Origin: Massospora cicadina
Lineage: Eukaryota > Entomophthoromycota > Entomophthoromycetes > Entomophthorales > Entomophthoraceae
DNA length: 64,000 nt
Assembly: GCA_022478985.1 (NCBI GenBank)
Contig: JAKSZP010009198.1
Coordinates: forward strand, 186,001 to 250,000
Direction of reading: 5' to 3'
This document shows positions 46,380-58,863 of the stretch, in pieces. The notes under the pieces are model-generated. The model did not search any database. It was not told where the DNA came from and saw nothing but the letters and a program-made list of their open reading frames with translations. Numbering within the stretch: position 1 is the stretch's first letter; the number at the start of each line of letters is the position of its first letter. Both the position numbers and the translations under genes were made by a program.

Positions 46380-48250
46380 TTTTTTTAGCACTAGTGGTGC
46401 CCAAACCAAAAGGAGGAGCTGCCACGCATCTATATTTGCAAAATGAGCCAAATAAAGGGATTAGTAGAAATAAAAACCTAATAAAGCCCATAAGTTATCA
46501 GCCTAGGAAGCCATATCAGAAGGCGAGGAAGCTTTGAGAAAGTTTTGTCCAGCTCCAGCTTTAGATGGCGGACCATGGTTGACATCATAGGGGTTGGGTC
46601 ATCAGGGACATGTGGCATAAGGGGGTATAATTGGGGTTTTCTTTGTTAATGAGGTCGACGGTGTCCAATGCATAAAAGTATTGACAATTTGATGATCAGA
46701 GAATTTGATGAGAGCAGGCACAAAGTAAAAGCTTTATGCGCTGGTGGGTTTGGGGATAATTGGGGTCAAACAGAGAAAATTTTATCACATCAATGTAAAT
46801 GCGGCATGCTCCAAAGGCTGGCTCCTCAATTTTGTATTTTGCATCCTCATCAAAATCATGGGGAAATTTGGGATGGGAATACCCTCAACAAGGGTTCCAT
46901 CGCCCCATGAAGATGTAGGCGGAGGAGGATGTTGGATGGAGCAGCTGCTGCTTCTACAACCTTTTATTGATATTTTTATAATTAGGAAAGTCATTTTAGA
47001 TCTAAAATGGTGGGGTATGCAAATCTGGAGGATTTACAAAAAAATTTTCAAGGTGAAATCAGGATTAACATTATAAGGCTGATATATATCTCAATCAATT
47101 CAAGCGCTTCAAATGGATCTAAATGGCTAATGACAGGCCATCTACTGGATTTGGTGCAGTGGCAGATCCTGATTGGCTGCAAACAGTTGACCACAGCACC
47201 TCAGCCAAAATTGTCTCAGCCATTAGCTCAGGTTCCATAATTATGACAAATTTTTTAAAAAAAATTAATTTTTTTTGGATGCTGCTTTGAAAGCAGCGCC
47301 AGAATTAGCTGAGGTTGGGGTAAGAGGATTTTGCCCCGCTCAAGATATTTTGACAAGGCAACAGCTGGCCAATGCCAGAGGGAGGAGCAGCGGAAGCTTC
47401 AGAGGTTGAAGCTGTGTGGCACTTGCGCTTTAAATGATATGATTCAAAGCACAAAGGGCATATGGTGCAGCCATTTTTGACATGCGCCCAAAAAGGGTGA
47501 ACAGGTGAGGATTTGATCACCTTGCGGGAGGAATTTCAAGGTGGATGTCACAATGGAAAGGGAGGATCATTGCAAAGGTGTAAGGCCCTGCAAACTGACC
47601 CACCCCATTGGGAACCACAAACTGAAAGATGAGGTCTGCACCATAAAATGGCCAAAACCTCCGTAAATTTATGGTGAAGGCGTTTGGGGGAGAGAAATGA
47701 TGATAACCTGGGAAACTAGACCACCAAAGTGGCCTCATCTGGGAGCCACGTGCAAACTCTGGGAATTGGGATTTTTTTCAAATTGTTGGCAGCATCTAAG
47801 CTGCCACCACATCAGCTTCTAAACAGAAGTTGAGATAAAAATATCCTTAAAGGGGTGGAAGTCAATATAGCCAAAGGGTTTAAAAACTGTCATGGCCATC
47901 TTGATGATGGCCACACTTGCATATGGGAAAAGATTTCCATATTCAACCTGGAAGATGAAATGCAAATTTATCTGTGGGAGCACCAAAGGGCTCTGGAGCA
48001 CCACTTGGGAGCTTGTGAGGTGGTAGGCCAAGTCCAAAGGGGGGGCATAAATCCTGGTAGTGTTGGGAGAGCTAGCAGAGCCAGCCTGGGCGCGCTTGGC
48101 AGTAGCTGAAAGACACCAGATGGCGGCGCACCACCACCCCATGCCAGGGCAGCAGGCATCAATTGCATCAACATTGGTAAGTTTTGCCTTGTTTTAGCGG
48201 TCATTTTTTGTTTTTTAAAAAGATCTGAATTTGGCTTTAATTTGGGTATT
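46380..48250 (-). mobile_element. ORF1-only non-LTR element, copy 4, with a different tail
   Basis: A minus-strand unit with the same ORF1 as copies 1-3. Its 3' end appears to be GGCACCACTAGTGC then TAAAAAAAA (read on the minus strand, ending about 46380), not the AGTCAGCTTGCCTC tail of the others. The 5' end is near 48250-48300. I could not find a convincing TSD, so limits are approximate. Confidence 0.7.
46503..48204 (-). pseudogene. ORF1 of ORF1-only element, copy 4
   Basis: Starts near 48204 (MTAKTRQNLPMLMQLMPAAL), with a short basic leader before the segment shared with copy 3. The middle part (47738-47517) carries FQFVVPNGVGQFAGPYTFAM, equivalent to HFVVPNRAN in copy 2. The knuckle region near 47470-47400 reads ICPLCFESYHLKRKCH, keeping C-x2-C-x4-H-x4-C. 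It ends SPSDMAS at 46503, equivalent to SPSKMDV of copy 2. Frameshifts separate the blocks. About 567 codons if repaired, close to the other copies. Confidence 0.72.
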
Positions 48251-51200
48251 AAAGAAAGAAAGATCTTATAAATCTGGTTATATTTATAAACAATAAGGCA
48301 GTAAATCTGGGAACCTAATCTCTACCAATCTCATAGGGGTGTCATGTAAGCAGATGATGATTAGCAAAATAGAAGATTATGGATAGGGATCTGATGGTAT
48401 ATTGACAAGGATTAAGAAGTGATACTTGGTATTTAGGCAACTACATCACTAACAATGAGCCTTAGGATTATACAAGAAAAAAATGAAAATAAAACCAAGG
48501 AATAAGATGTTTATAGGCCCTCTGCAGCTTGATATGAAGCTGAGAGATCAGAAAACTTTTGGTAGTAGGGTTAAAAAGTTTGCAAAATACATACTTTATT
48601 GCTTCTAGCTACGTCTGAAGATATTTTTTACAAATCAAATCAATATACGGGTATATTATAGAATATATGTAATAAGAATTATAGGCACAAGCTTCTCAAA
48701 TTTTATACCTTAGAGAATAGGCGAAATAAATTATTTAATTGGTAAAAATGGCTTTATATAGGATTTATAGCCTTTAGTGATTTGATATTCTTGTTCATGA
48801 TTACTTATTCTTTGGACATTTTAGAAATAAAAAACAAGTCCTAATCTATATTTTATTAACATTAATCATTTTAAAATTCAATATCAAATAATACCAGGAA
48901 CACAGATGGTTATCTTTTATCATTATGTTTCAGTTTATCAGCAATTAATCGTAGTGGGCATTAAACTAAGGGTGATTGAGTGAGAATTAGGAACTTTATA
49001 ATTGAAATATAAACCAAGGTTGATAACTCAATACAAAAATGATACCTATATTTAAACTATGATAGTATTTCTGGTATATAATTATGAGGTAATAAGTTTT
49101 TAAAATTTGGTATTACAGCTAAACTCTATAATCTGTACAGATAAGAAATGCCACATGGAACCTTATAGGTGTTAAGACCATTAATTCAGCTAATACCTTA
49201 TAAAAATCCTTATAGTAAATTTATAGCTTGTCTGGGCCAGGGGCATCCTTCTTTAGAAAAAAGTGCTCAATCTATTCTTCCTCCATGAAAATGATGCACC
49301 TATGGAGAAGGTTAATACATTGGCAACAAACGAGGGTTTATATTTAATCAACATGTATCAAAATTGGTCAAAAGCTGGACTTTACCTCATTAAAGGCTGC
49401 ATCACACTCAGTAAAGCAGATCAAGACCTTGTGTTATGAAGTTAAATTGAGACTGCCACTAATAAAACCTGGTAGAATCTACTTAAGAAAGCTGCAAGTC
49501 TATAAATAAATCTAAAATTTATTATGTAAGTTGGAAATGAATATTTAATTGGCCTCTTCTTTGTCTGGTAAAATCATATAGCTAAAAAATAATACACCCT
49601 AGGAAAAATATTTGGTCTGGAGAAACTCAAATTGAAGATTTCTGATTATTAGGGTTTCCATTTTAAGCGTTCCATAATATCCACTAGAATTTGAGTTTAT
49701 GTTTTCATTTAAATTGATAAATAGAAAATTGGCATATATAAAAGGCGCAAGATCATTTGGGGTTGCTTAGGACCACTCCCATATACTTTTTAAAGAAGGT
49801 GCGAGATTTATAAAAATAGAAAAAGTAAATAAATGCGTTAGAATATCTTTATAAAAGGAATAATGTTATTAGCCTACTTGCCATACCTATAGGCGATTTA
49901 ATAGCGCAACTGAATTAAAAAAGTCCTAACTACTGGTTTTATCCACATAGCGAACATTTTTTATTTAATGGCAGTGGGTGTATCTATGATTTTATAACAA
50001 TGTACATAAATAGATAATGTACAGTCTAGGAGACTTTTGATTTTCTACAAATTTAAAAGCAACTTTAAATATATGACTTCTTTATAATTTGTTTTTTTGC
50101 AAGTATGATGCCAATCCACTTGTCCAGAGCTAACTTAAACCTAACAATAAAAAAATGGATGAGGATCTCATATGTAGGTCATGGAGGGATCTAAAAGTAA
50201 ACAATAAATATCTTTTGGGAAGGTAGTGCTAGATCTTGAAAAGCTTGAATCAGGACTGCGTAGTTTTCATTACAATTAGATAGGCTTATGGGGAGTGACA
50301 TATTAAGGTAGGTTGTAAAAAGCTAGGCCGACTTCAGTATAAGTCATGTCTTCATTTAAAAGCTATTGGTCTCTTAATCAAAAATCTATAATTGTAAACC
50401 ATATTTTAAAGAAATTCTATTACTTTCTGAAAGCTTTTATATAATATTAATATACTGCCGCCATCTATGTCTGAGATCAAAGAGTATAAGAGTCTTTGGA
50501 AGGAGAGATTGACTAAAAACTACCATTGTCCACATATTACACAAGTTGTTGCTTTGTTAGAAAGATTTTCTTGAAGAGCATCCCTTAATTTAATTCAGGG
50601 ACTCAAAGAAGATTAAAAGCTTTTTAAAACTTAAAAATTGAAACATGATATTTCAGCAGTGTTACATAATGTTTTGGCTTGATAATTTTAACAAGATATT
50701 TTTAAGTATCTAAGATAGAAAGAAGCATAAAAAGTTTCCTAGAGGATCTAAATAATAAAAAGTCTGTGCCTTTTTTATCTGTGGAGGTGTCTTAGGTCTT
50801 TCCATAAGAATAATTAAAAACGCGCCATAAGCACTGACTCACTATTAGAATGAGTAATACATAGAGTAAATGAGTCATCAGCTGTTGGTAGTTCTTAGGA
50901 GAAATCTAATTATATAATAAAGCTATTATTAATACCAAGCTGCATAAAAAATCCTAGTAAAAAATTAAAATTATCTAAACACGTTATTGAGAGACTTTAT
51001 AACCCCAAAATTTTTATTGTGAAAAGAGAGCAGATTCTCTGTGAAGCGCACTGGTGAACAGAAAATGGCGAGTTTACCTTCAACTATGTTTAAAACTCAA
51101 GTAATTGCTAAATGTGAGCTCACACCAGGCTAGGTATTAGTAACAACAATAGATAAAATTTTGTGGGTGTGGTGATATTGTTTTAATATGCATGGAAGTA

Positions 51201-51640
51201 AGCGATTTAGTCTCTATAAGTTTAAGGAGAGTGTCTCTAACTCTTCAAAGAAACCTTAATAGGATTAAGAGAAACTCAACTGATACAGTGTTCACCCCTT
51301 TGTCTTATATAAATAAAACCAAGAATATATTAATGAGGAGGTAAAACACAAGGCCACAAAAGGCATCATGTGATTATAATGAGTATAAAAAATCCTTTAT
51401 TGATAGTAAGAGATATGACTAAAATAGAGGTATATTGAGGTAACACAATTCTTAAATGGAAATTGGAGATTGTCTGTATTGATTTTGTGGGACATAGAAC
51501 CAATCTTAATCAATAAACGATACTACAATTTTTTGTAGTACTATACCTCTAGTATATATGAACTCAGGTTTCTGACATTAATTGCATTATACCATATTTT
51601 GTATTATTAGACTTAGTAAAAAGTCCAATCCCATTTGGAA
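48251..51640. other. Old AT-rich transposon debris
   Basis: 3.4 kb with no intact frames. The only readable coding trace is an RNase H block on the minus strand at about 49200-49500. A plus frame near 51475 (IVCIDFVG) is faintly integrase-like but isolated. Confidence 0.5.
49200..49510 (-). pseudogene. Trace of Ty3/gypsy RT end and RNase H
   Basis: The minus strand reads FLSRFYQ (RT end, where FLG-FYR is usual), then FTECDAAFNEVKSSF and PILIHVD, then IIFMEEE and IEHFF. This matches the order of an RT-RNase H junction (WT..C..AF..LK..F, PIL..D, I.FMEE..). Stops separate all blocks. The rest of the element cannot be read. Confidence 0.5.
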
Positions 51641-51880
51641 AGCAAATGTAACGACTCAACCTCTTTTAAACTGAAGCTGGTGATTTTTAGAACTGTTGAT
51701 GTAACGTTTATCCCTCATTACATGATCTTGGAGATCAGACTGGAACTTCTTGGCCTTAGCTCAGCGTTTGTCCTCAAAATGCACCTGAGGTCATGGAGGG
51801 CGTCTAACTGAACCCTTTGGCCCTACTCATTCCCTCCTCGTTATTTGATCCACACTTAAATCATGTCATGGGACATGACA
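51640..51880 (-). repeat. Start of the 3' LTR of E (truncated or too diverged)
   Basis: The minus strand starts TGTCATGTCCCATGACATG at 51880, after the polypurine GAAGGGTAA, and aligns with the first about 240 bp of C LTRs (shared CCTCCATGACCTCA / CCTCCCTGACCTCA, ACAAACGCTGAG). Similarity fades near 51640. Confidence 0.65.
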
Positions 51881-51999
51881 TTACCCTTCGTCTCTGTGGC
51901 GCCACCCCACCCTAAGGGCATCAGCCAGAGAGAAGTTCTTATATCCTGGGATAATTTCATAGATGAAGATTCAAGGGGTGGGCTTTGGACCAGCGATAT

Positions 52000-53833
52000 C
52001 TAGGAAGCGGTTATTAAATGCATCAATCAAGCTTTAACATGGAAGAAATCACGAGCTGGGACACCGCTGTTTTTTTTCAGCATTATACCCCTTCCAGGAT
52101 ATCAAGTATTCTAGCTACCTTCTCCCCTGACGAGAAGCTACAATTTCCTCCACCTCCCACTCCGGAGCTCCATGTACAAGATATTAATCTGTAGTCTCAG
52201 GAGAATGACTCTCAAAGGGAGTCAGTTTACCCCTAATAAATGTGGCAAAGATGAAGAATTTTTGACATTAGATCCAAATGGTAGGAGGCGTGACCCACCT
52301 TTCTAAATGCGCGGTAATGTCCTACCCTCTTTAGTCTGACTTCTTATAAGGATGCTTGCTGGGGTGTTCTTGGCATCCAGAATCACAAGATCCCCCTCCT
52401 TATATGTAGGGATGACACTTCTTTTACCGTCTGCATTCTCCTTTTAAACCTTCCTGGCAGCTTCAAAGTTCATATTTATTCCCTGGTGTATTTTTTTGAT
52501 GAGCTTAGTTAAGTCCATCACTGCTTTCACCTTGGACCCACAACAGGTTTCAAATTTTAATGAGGAATTAAAGCCATAGTTGGAAAAGAAGTGAGAACAC
52601 TTAATGAAAGAATGCTGGGCGTTATTGTATCTGAATTGCGCTAGAGGGAGGTGTGAGGCCCAATCAAAATGGCCAGCTGCCATGTAACACCGCAAAATTT
52701 GCTCCATGCACTGGTTCACTCGCTCTGTCTGTCTATTTGATTGTGTGTCAAAAACTGTAGAGAGGCAAGGTTGAATTTGAAGATCCTTGCATTATATAAA
52801 ACACTTGCGTGAACTGTGGTCCATAGTCAAAAAATAATCTCTTGAGGAACCCCATTGGTAGAAAAACTTGGAAAACAAACTTCTTGGCCATCTGAGCCAC
52901 AGTTATTGTGGCGTTACATAATATAAAATGGGCAAACATGGTAAACTGGTCCACCACTACCATGATAACATTGTCTCAGCTATAAAGAGGTATACAAAAT
53001 TAAAATCAACTGAAATGGAAGTCCAAAGTCCCTCTGCTTTCTGGACTGGTACCAATAACCCCGCGAGAGGCTAACTATTTGGTTTCATCCTGTTTCAGAC
53101 AATGCACTCTAGTATACCTCACAACATGAGCGATAATTCCATTCCAGTTATACGTATGGTGGATAAGCTCCAGGGTTTTGCTTTTCAAGGTTGCCTTCCA
53201 GTTATCCCATCGTGATGTTCATTGATTATCTCTAGGCAAGTGATCCTAAAGAAACCCATAAGCGCCCCTGGCACCATACTATATCGTCCTTTACATGGTA
53301 CACCTTTGTTATATCCTCCTGATTCAAAGTGCAATTGGCGAGAATTAAAGTATGTTCTGATGATAAAAACTGAGAAAGGTCGGCCTTTAAAACATACTTT
53401 AAACCTTTAGATTCTCCAGAGAAGAGAATACAGAAGGTAAGTCCTAGTGGAGGTTGGCTTGGATATAATTTTCCTGGGGGAATCACCAGGTGGGTGTTAT
53501 GCAAACCACTTATTTGGGATCAGGAGCTAAAGCAAGGTTATGTCTAAAAGCCTCATCTAAACCATTTTCCTTAATTTATGTGAACCTATAAGAAAACAAA
53601 TTGGGCAAGTGTCTCATGTCAGCAGGTTTGCTGGGGGTTATCACATGAGGGCCTTGGCTGTACAGCAGAGCCCAATAGTCAGTAAAAATGCAGAATCACC
53701 AAGAGGAACTATAAAGATGATGGCGCCATTAGGTTAGTGCTTCCACCTCAGCAATAGTACTTTGTCATATATAGCGAAATTTAACTCAAACAAGGACGCT
53801 TTATGGGTGTTAACTTAGGAGCACTGGTAGCTC
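52000..53833 (-). pseudogene. Element E: partial C-family pol (RNase H to chromodomain)
   Basis: Begins in the middle of RNase H at 53833, exactly at the edge of element F. Then: LNQEDITKVYHVKDDIVWCQ (53370-53280), nearly the same linker as in C at 37358-37415; integrase core 52963-52444 with MVVVDQFTMFAHFI, FDYGPQF and LAQFRYNNAQHS; and a chromodomain at about 52170-52010, EWEVEEIVASRQGRR then LEYLISWKGYNAE. RT, protease and gag are missing; they are not recognisable beyond F at 60021 either. Stops and shifts between blocks. Confidence 0.82.
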
Positions 53834-53838
53834 TTAAC

Positions 53839-54989
53839 TGTCATGATGGAGGCAGATAAAGTATATATCAGCCCGCCAGTCTGGATTCCTGAACACCCAG
53901 AAGTTAAGCCCAAATGCTAGAGGCACTGCTACCTGAGCGACGTTAAGCTGTGTAGTGAGAAATTTCACCAGTGATCGCCAAAAGGTCGTAATTTAGTTAG
54001 CAAAACAGCAACAAACCAGGCTGACATAGCCCCAATGCTCGTAGGTTTAGGTGCTGGGAAAAGTGATATTGGAATGGGCGGTTAGATTTCGCCACAAAGT
54101 AAAAAAGGGGTTTTAGATATAATTTTATTGAATTTAAAATTAAACAATCAACAATCTATTTTCTCAGTTTGCTACAGATGCTTAAATAGATGATTGATTT
54201 GGGGAATAGCTTAGACAAGCTCAGGATTAGCCCTCAAGATTCGCCTAACTAGATGAACTTTGAGCGAGGGGGAAAACGAATTTATCTAGAACTGACTTCA
54301 TTATTTTCGGTGGTGGGATGATTCACTGGCAGTTGATCCATAAATGCCCAAATTGTCAAATTTCTCCAGCTTTGAGAACTAGAGTGAAGGCATCTCACCT
54401 GATGGGCAGCGGAATCTCACAAGACAACCCACATTGGGGCGGTCCCATGAGGTCAGAAATGGGTTTAGGACTCCCAACTCGCCTGCAAATGGTTGCTCCG
54501 GGGTCTGTTGGTCCAAACTAGATCTATTGGGAGGGGGTTGCAATACTGCTAGGGAAGTTTTAAACTTGTGGAAACATTTCCCAATAGCAAAATGCCATTA
54601 GCGAGTTTTGCCAACAATACAATATTAGATGCTTTAATCATTGAAGATACACACCCATTTGGGCCTTGTTTCCAAAGATTTAGGGCTCTCAGATATTGAT
54701 ATAAAGTCTCGTTACCCTTGACTTTATTTGGACCTTTTGTCCTAAGAAAATGCCAACTCCCCAAAAGCTTATCATAAATCCCTTTAATTCTTTGTATTAA
54801 GTCGTCTGAAATTATAACTGGATAAGATGGCGGAATACTCAAAGGGTGAGCTGTTACCCAACGCTCATCTACCACTGGGCGAGGTCACTCTGTGAGATGA
54901 GAGGGATAGCTGCCCTTCACAGCTCCTTTTTTGATGGGAAAAGGAACACCTCCCAATCCAAATGGAGGGGGCGCTCCGCAAGACTTACA
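53839..54989 (-). repeat. 3' LTR of F
   Basis: 1151 bp. The minus strand contains an open frame (54875-54549, 108 codons), here VDERWVTAHPLSI, homologous to MVDERWVTVYPLGV in B's LTR. Near the end, another frame reads NPDWRADIYFICLHHD (about 53895-53845). Confidence 0.85.
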
Positions 54990-54999
54990 TTACCCTTCC

Positions 55000-57900
55000 C
55001 TTTTGCCAATGTGGGTCGCCACCACTGAGGAATTGAGCAATGGTCACATTTCTATGGGCCTTGGGCAACTTAATCGCCTTTAGCATAAAAAATTGAGGGG
55101 GATGGGGAGCATCCAGGTGGAAGTCATGGAAAGTCTCAATGAGCTCCGAGAAATTAGTGCTATCCCATGTGCCAACCCAGCTATTCTCTTAAGCCAGAAA
55201 GCCTTTCCACGTGACTAAATACTGGATTAACCTGCGTGATTGTTTGGATGCCAGGATACCCTCAACCTCAGCTTCCTCCACGCCCTCAATTACAATGGGC
55301 TCGGAGTCTGCTGGAACTGTTCCCCTATATGTGGGGAAAGCTGAGAGACATGAAACACCGGGTATTGCTTCAAGTGGGGTGGCAACTTCAAATTGAAAGC
55401 GCCATTTCCTAAGTTTTCTTCCACCAAATGGGGACTTGAGCGTTTATTTGCAAACTTCTGCGTGGGCACCTGCATCCACAAGTGGCGTGTCAAGCATGAC
55501 ATAAGATCCCACAGTTATCTCATGAGCATGGAGCTGTTTCTGATCTGCTTACCATTTGTAATAGAATATGGCCTTAGTTAAATGCTCCTGAACAAGGACC
55601 CATATCCGTAATATGCTGTGCATGGTCGGCAGCAGCTGGTACCTCAGGACAAAGGCAAGGATTAATCAAAAAAGAAGGATTATAACCCAAGGTTGCTTCA
55701 TATGGAAAGAAGCCCATAGACGCATGTGTTCCATTACTTATGCAAACTGAGTGAGGGGAAGGTCATACGCCCAGGCATCTTGAGCAGCTGAAGCGTAGCA
55801 CCAAAGGTACTGCTCCAGGATCTGGTTGACTCGTTAAGTTTGACAATCCAACTATGGATGGTATTCAGTAAAGCAGCAGGGCGCACTCTTAAAAATTCCA
55901 AGAGCTCGTTCCAAAACCACGCCATATTATGGGGACCACAGTCGCTTACAATTTCCTGTGGAGGCCAAAAATTGAGAACACATGACGCATGAATAGGAGG
56001 GAAGTCTCTTTGGAAGTAATGGAGAAGGAGCAAGGGATAAACAGGCAGAATTTTGTAAAGCGGTCTACAACCACCATTTCTGCTGAGAACCCCATGTAGC
56101 TGGGTAGCTCAACAATAAAGTCCACAGACACCAATGTCCAAGGACCCTCTGCCTGCTGCAAAGGGTGCTGAAGTCCATTCCTATCCAACCGGTACAATTT
56201 GCCCACGCATAAGTCATGTTATCTCTTATTTATACTGGAATATCTTTTGACAAGACAGGCCTGTTATAAGTGCGTTTAACCAATCCTTGCACTACTTGTT
56301 ACATGGGTGACCAACTTCTAGGGGATCATGATGTGTTTGAATGACTTTAACTTGGAGGAGAGGAAGGACACATAACTGCGACTTAAATTAGGATGATCCC
56401 CTCATCCAAAGAATATTAGGAACGTTTGGAAGAAGGGAGGGACAACTGCTCAATAAGGTCCACCCCTTCTGCACATGCAACTGTGCAGCTAAAACCAGTG
56501 ACACCAAGGGTGCATCCAGAGCTAAGTCAACAGCTGAAACCATGGGAGGACAAGGGACAAGATTTGATTGGGGGGTGACCGTGATGAGATCTGCCTCATC
56601 TGAATCAGCTGGGTAGAGTGTAGAATTGCAATTTAGAAAATTGGGAAGGACATTTAGGGCTCTCTTCACAAACTCATATTTGAAGTTTAAAGCTGCACAG
56701 GTCCTGGTTGGATCAGGCCTGATGGTGCGCCAACTTCTGTTGCTTGCAAAAATATAGTAGCGCTTTTTGTCAGTTCACACAGTTAACTTATGCTAGCACC
56801 CTGTAAGAGATTGGCGGTGGGTCAAGGCCCGCGTCATGGCTGCAAACTCCTTGTTGTAGATGGCCCAGGATTGCTCAGTTGAAGTTAACTTGTGGGTATA
56901 GTAAGCAACCTGGTGTTTCAATCCATCATGCTCTTGGAGAAAAACAGCTCCTACCATGGCGGATGAAGCATCACATGGTACAGTGTAGGGTTTGGAAGGA
57001 TCCGTATGCTTGAGTATTGGTAGTGGCAAGAACACCTCTTTAGTAGAATTAAAATGACTGTTGGAACTCGTTAATCCAACGGAAAGGTAGATTTTTCCAG
57101 CTAGCGGATGTAATGATGCAGCCAACTGTGAGAGTGTGGGGGAGAATTTCTTAGAGAAGATAACAATGACCAAAAAGTTTTTAATTGCTTCTGGGTTGTT
57201 GGAGTTAACCACTCACTGATGGTGTCCAATTTGCTGTGTGGATGCCATAACTATATTTTAAGACGAGATTACCCAAGAAGGTGACTTGAACCCAATAAAA
57301 TTCGCATTTCGACGGCTTGACAAACAAGCCAGTTTTATGCAGGACTGCCACTACCTCCTCTAGATCCTTTACATGTCATTCAAGGGAGGGGGAATATAAT
57401 AGTATGCCATCAATATAAGTGACAGAACAGGAGAATCTGAGATCCCCTAGAACATAATCAATCGTTTTCTGGAATGTTGTGGGTATATTCTTAAGCCCAA
57501 AGGGCATCACTCAAAAGTGAAATATGCCTCTTTTTGTCTAGATAGCGATAAGCCATTCCTGACCTTCCTTCACCCAAACTTGATTAAGGAATTCACAAGA
57601 TCAAGTTTTGAGAACACATGTGACTTGGCAATCGCCTGACCTATGGTCTTCTCCAATGGAAGTGGGTAGGGGTTATTGACTGTTATCTTATTGAGGTGAC
57701 CATAATCCACACAGGGATGAAGTGACTCATCTGCATTTTTGGCAAAGACAATGGAGGGGCAACTGGAGATGTCTCCTGGAAAAATAAACTCTTCCTGATA
57801 ATGTCATCCAACCATGCATTGAGGGCCACATTCTCCTCTGCCATATACAGATACAGTGGACAGTTTATATTAACCACTTGCACCATAGTTCAGAAATTTA

Positions 57901-58863
57901 AATCGAATTCCATATGATAATGATGGCGGTTAGACTTGTCAGAGTTAAAGATGCTCTGGTAGCCTATAAACTTGGCGGGTAAATCTGGCAGAAGCCCAAC
58001 AGGGGAAACAAGGGTTGTAATAGAACCATGTCCACAAGATTTATTGAGAGTATCCAACAATGGAAACTCGCCCTACACCTGATTGTTGAAGAAGGACAGT
58101 ATGTTTGTCTCCAAGTGGATTCTCACATGCTGTCAATGCCATCAACCTACACCCAAAATCACTGGAAACACAAGGTTGGGCATTTCAGAGAAGCGATCAC
58201 AAAAACTAAACTAGTGGACTGAGAAAGGTATAGTGCGCCATACTCTGAAGGAGGGTTGGGTGGCCGATGATGCAGCCAACACCAATGGCCCCCACATCCA
58301 AATACATATTGAGCTGCTAGGACAACTCCATACTCATGAAATTAACTTCCCCATTTCAACCAAGGCCTCAAAGGACACCTGGTGTGCCCCATTACCTATT
58401 CATTGGTAATAAGAAGTAGGCGGAGTTATGTTTAATGGCATATGCGGTTATGTCTGTTGATGAGGAAGAGATTGTAACTAGATCAGGGGAAATAACAAGA
58501 TTTGCAATAAAAGCAGAACTGGCGTGACAAAGGAGTGGGATCATTTTCTACAAGCTGGATTACCAACAATTTATAAGCTGGTGTGCTAGAGCAAACTAAT
58601 ATGGGCGCGGGGGCAGCATCAGTTTTTTAAATTAATGCGGATCCTGATTCAGAGCGGTAGTCCTAAACTGAAGCCATGCCGTCAGCTTCCAGCATAATAC
58701 CCCATTTTGAGGATAGACTGAGTAAAACGTGGAAGGTACTGGTGAAGTTCACCCTTAGGAAAACTCCTTCATAACCCACTTTAACTGGTAAAAAGATGAT
58801 CACTTCTGCATCTATCTCAATGAGAAGGGGGGAAAATGGCGGAAAATAATGGATGGTTGATTA
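55000..58863 (-). pseudogene. pol of element F (protease, RT, RNase H, integrase, chromodomain)
   Basis: Protease near 58357 reads VSFEALVEMG, where B has VSFEAFVDTS; the catalytic Asp is lost. It lies about 500 bp after the LTR, leaving little room for gag. RT 57886-57250: AWLDDIIRKSLFFQETSPVA, SHVFSKLDLVNS and a catalytic box YIDG at 57417-57406 (YIDD expected). RNase H 57212-56793, 139 open codons with YTVPCDASSAMVGAVFLQEH. Integrase core 56206-55734 (MVVVDRFTKFCLFIPC, EIVSDCGPHNMAWF); a region with YPVFHVSQLSPHIGE (55440-55395); chromodomain about 55310-55085: EEAEVEGILASKQSRRLIQY then LVTWKGFLA and ENSWVGTWD. Several stops; chromovirus assignment is firm. Confidence 0.88.

Noticed and set aside
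51475..51640. Plus-strand frame with IVCIDFVG resembling the start of an integrase core
   Set aside because: No second or third catalytic region downstream, no neighbouring domain on that strand, and the stretch borders a minus-strand LTR.
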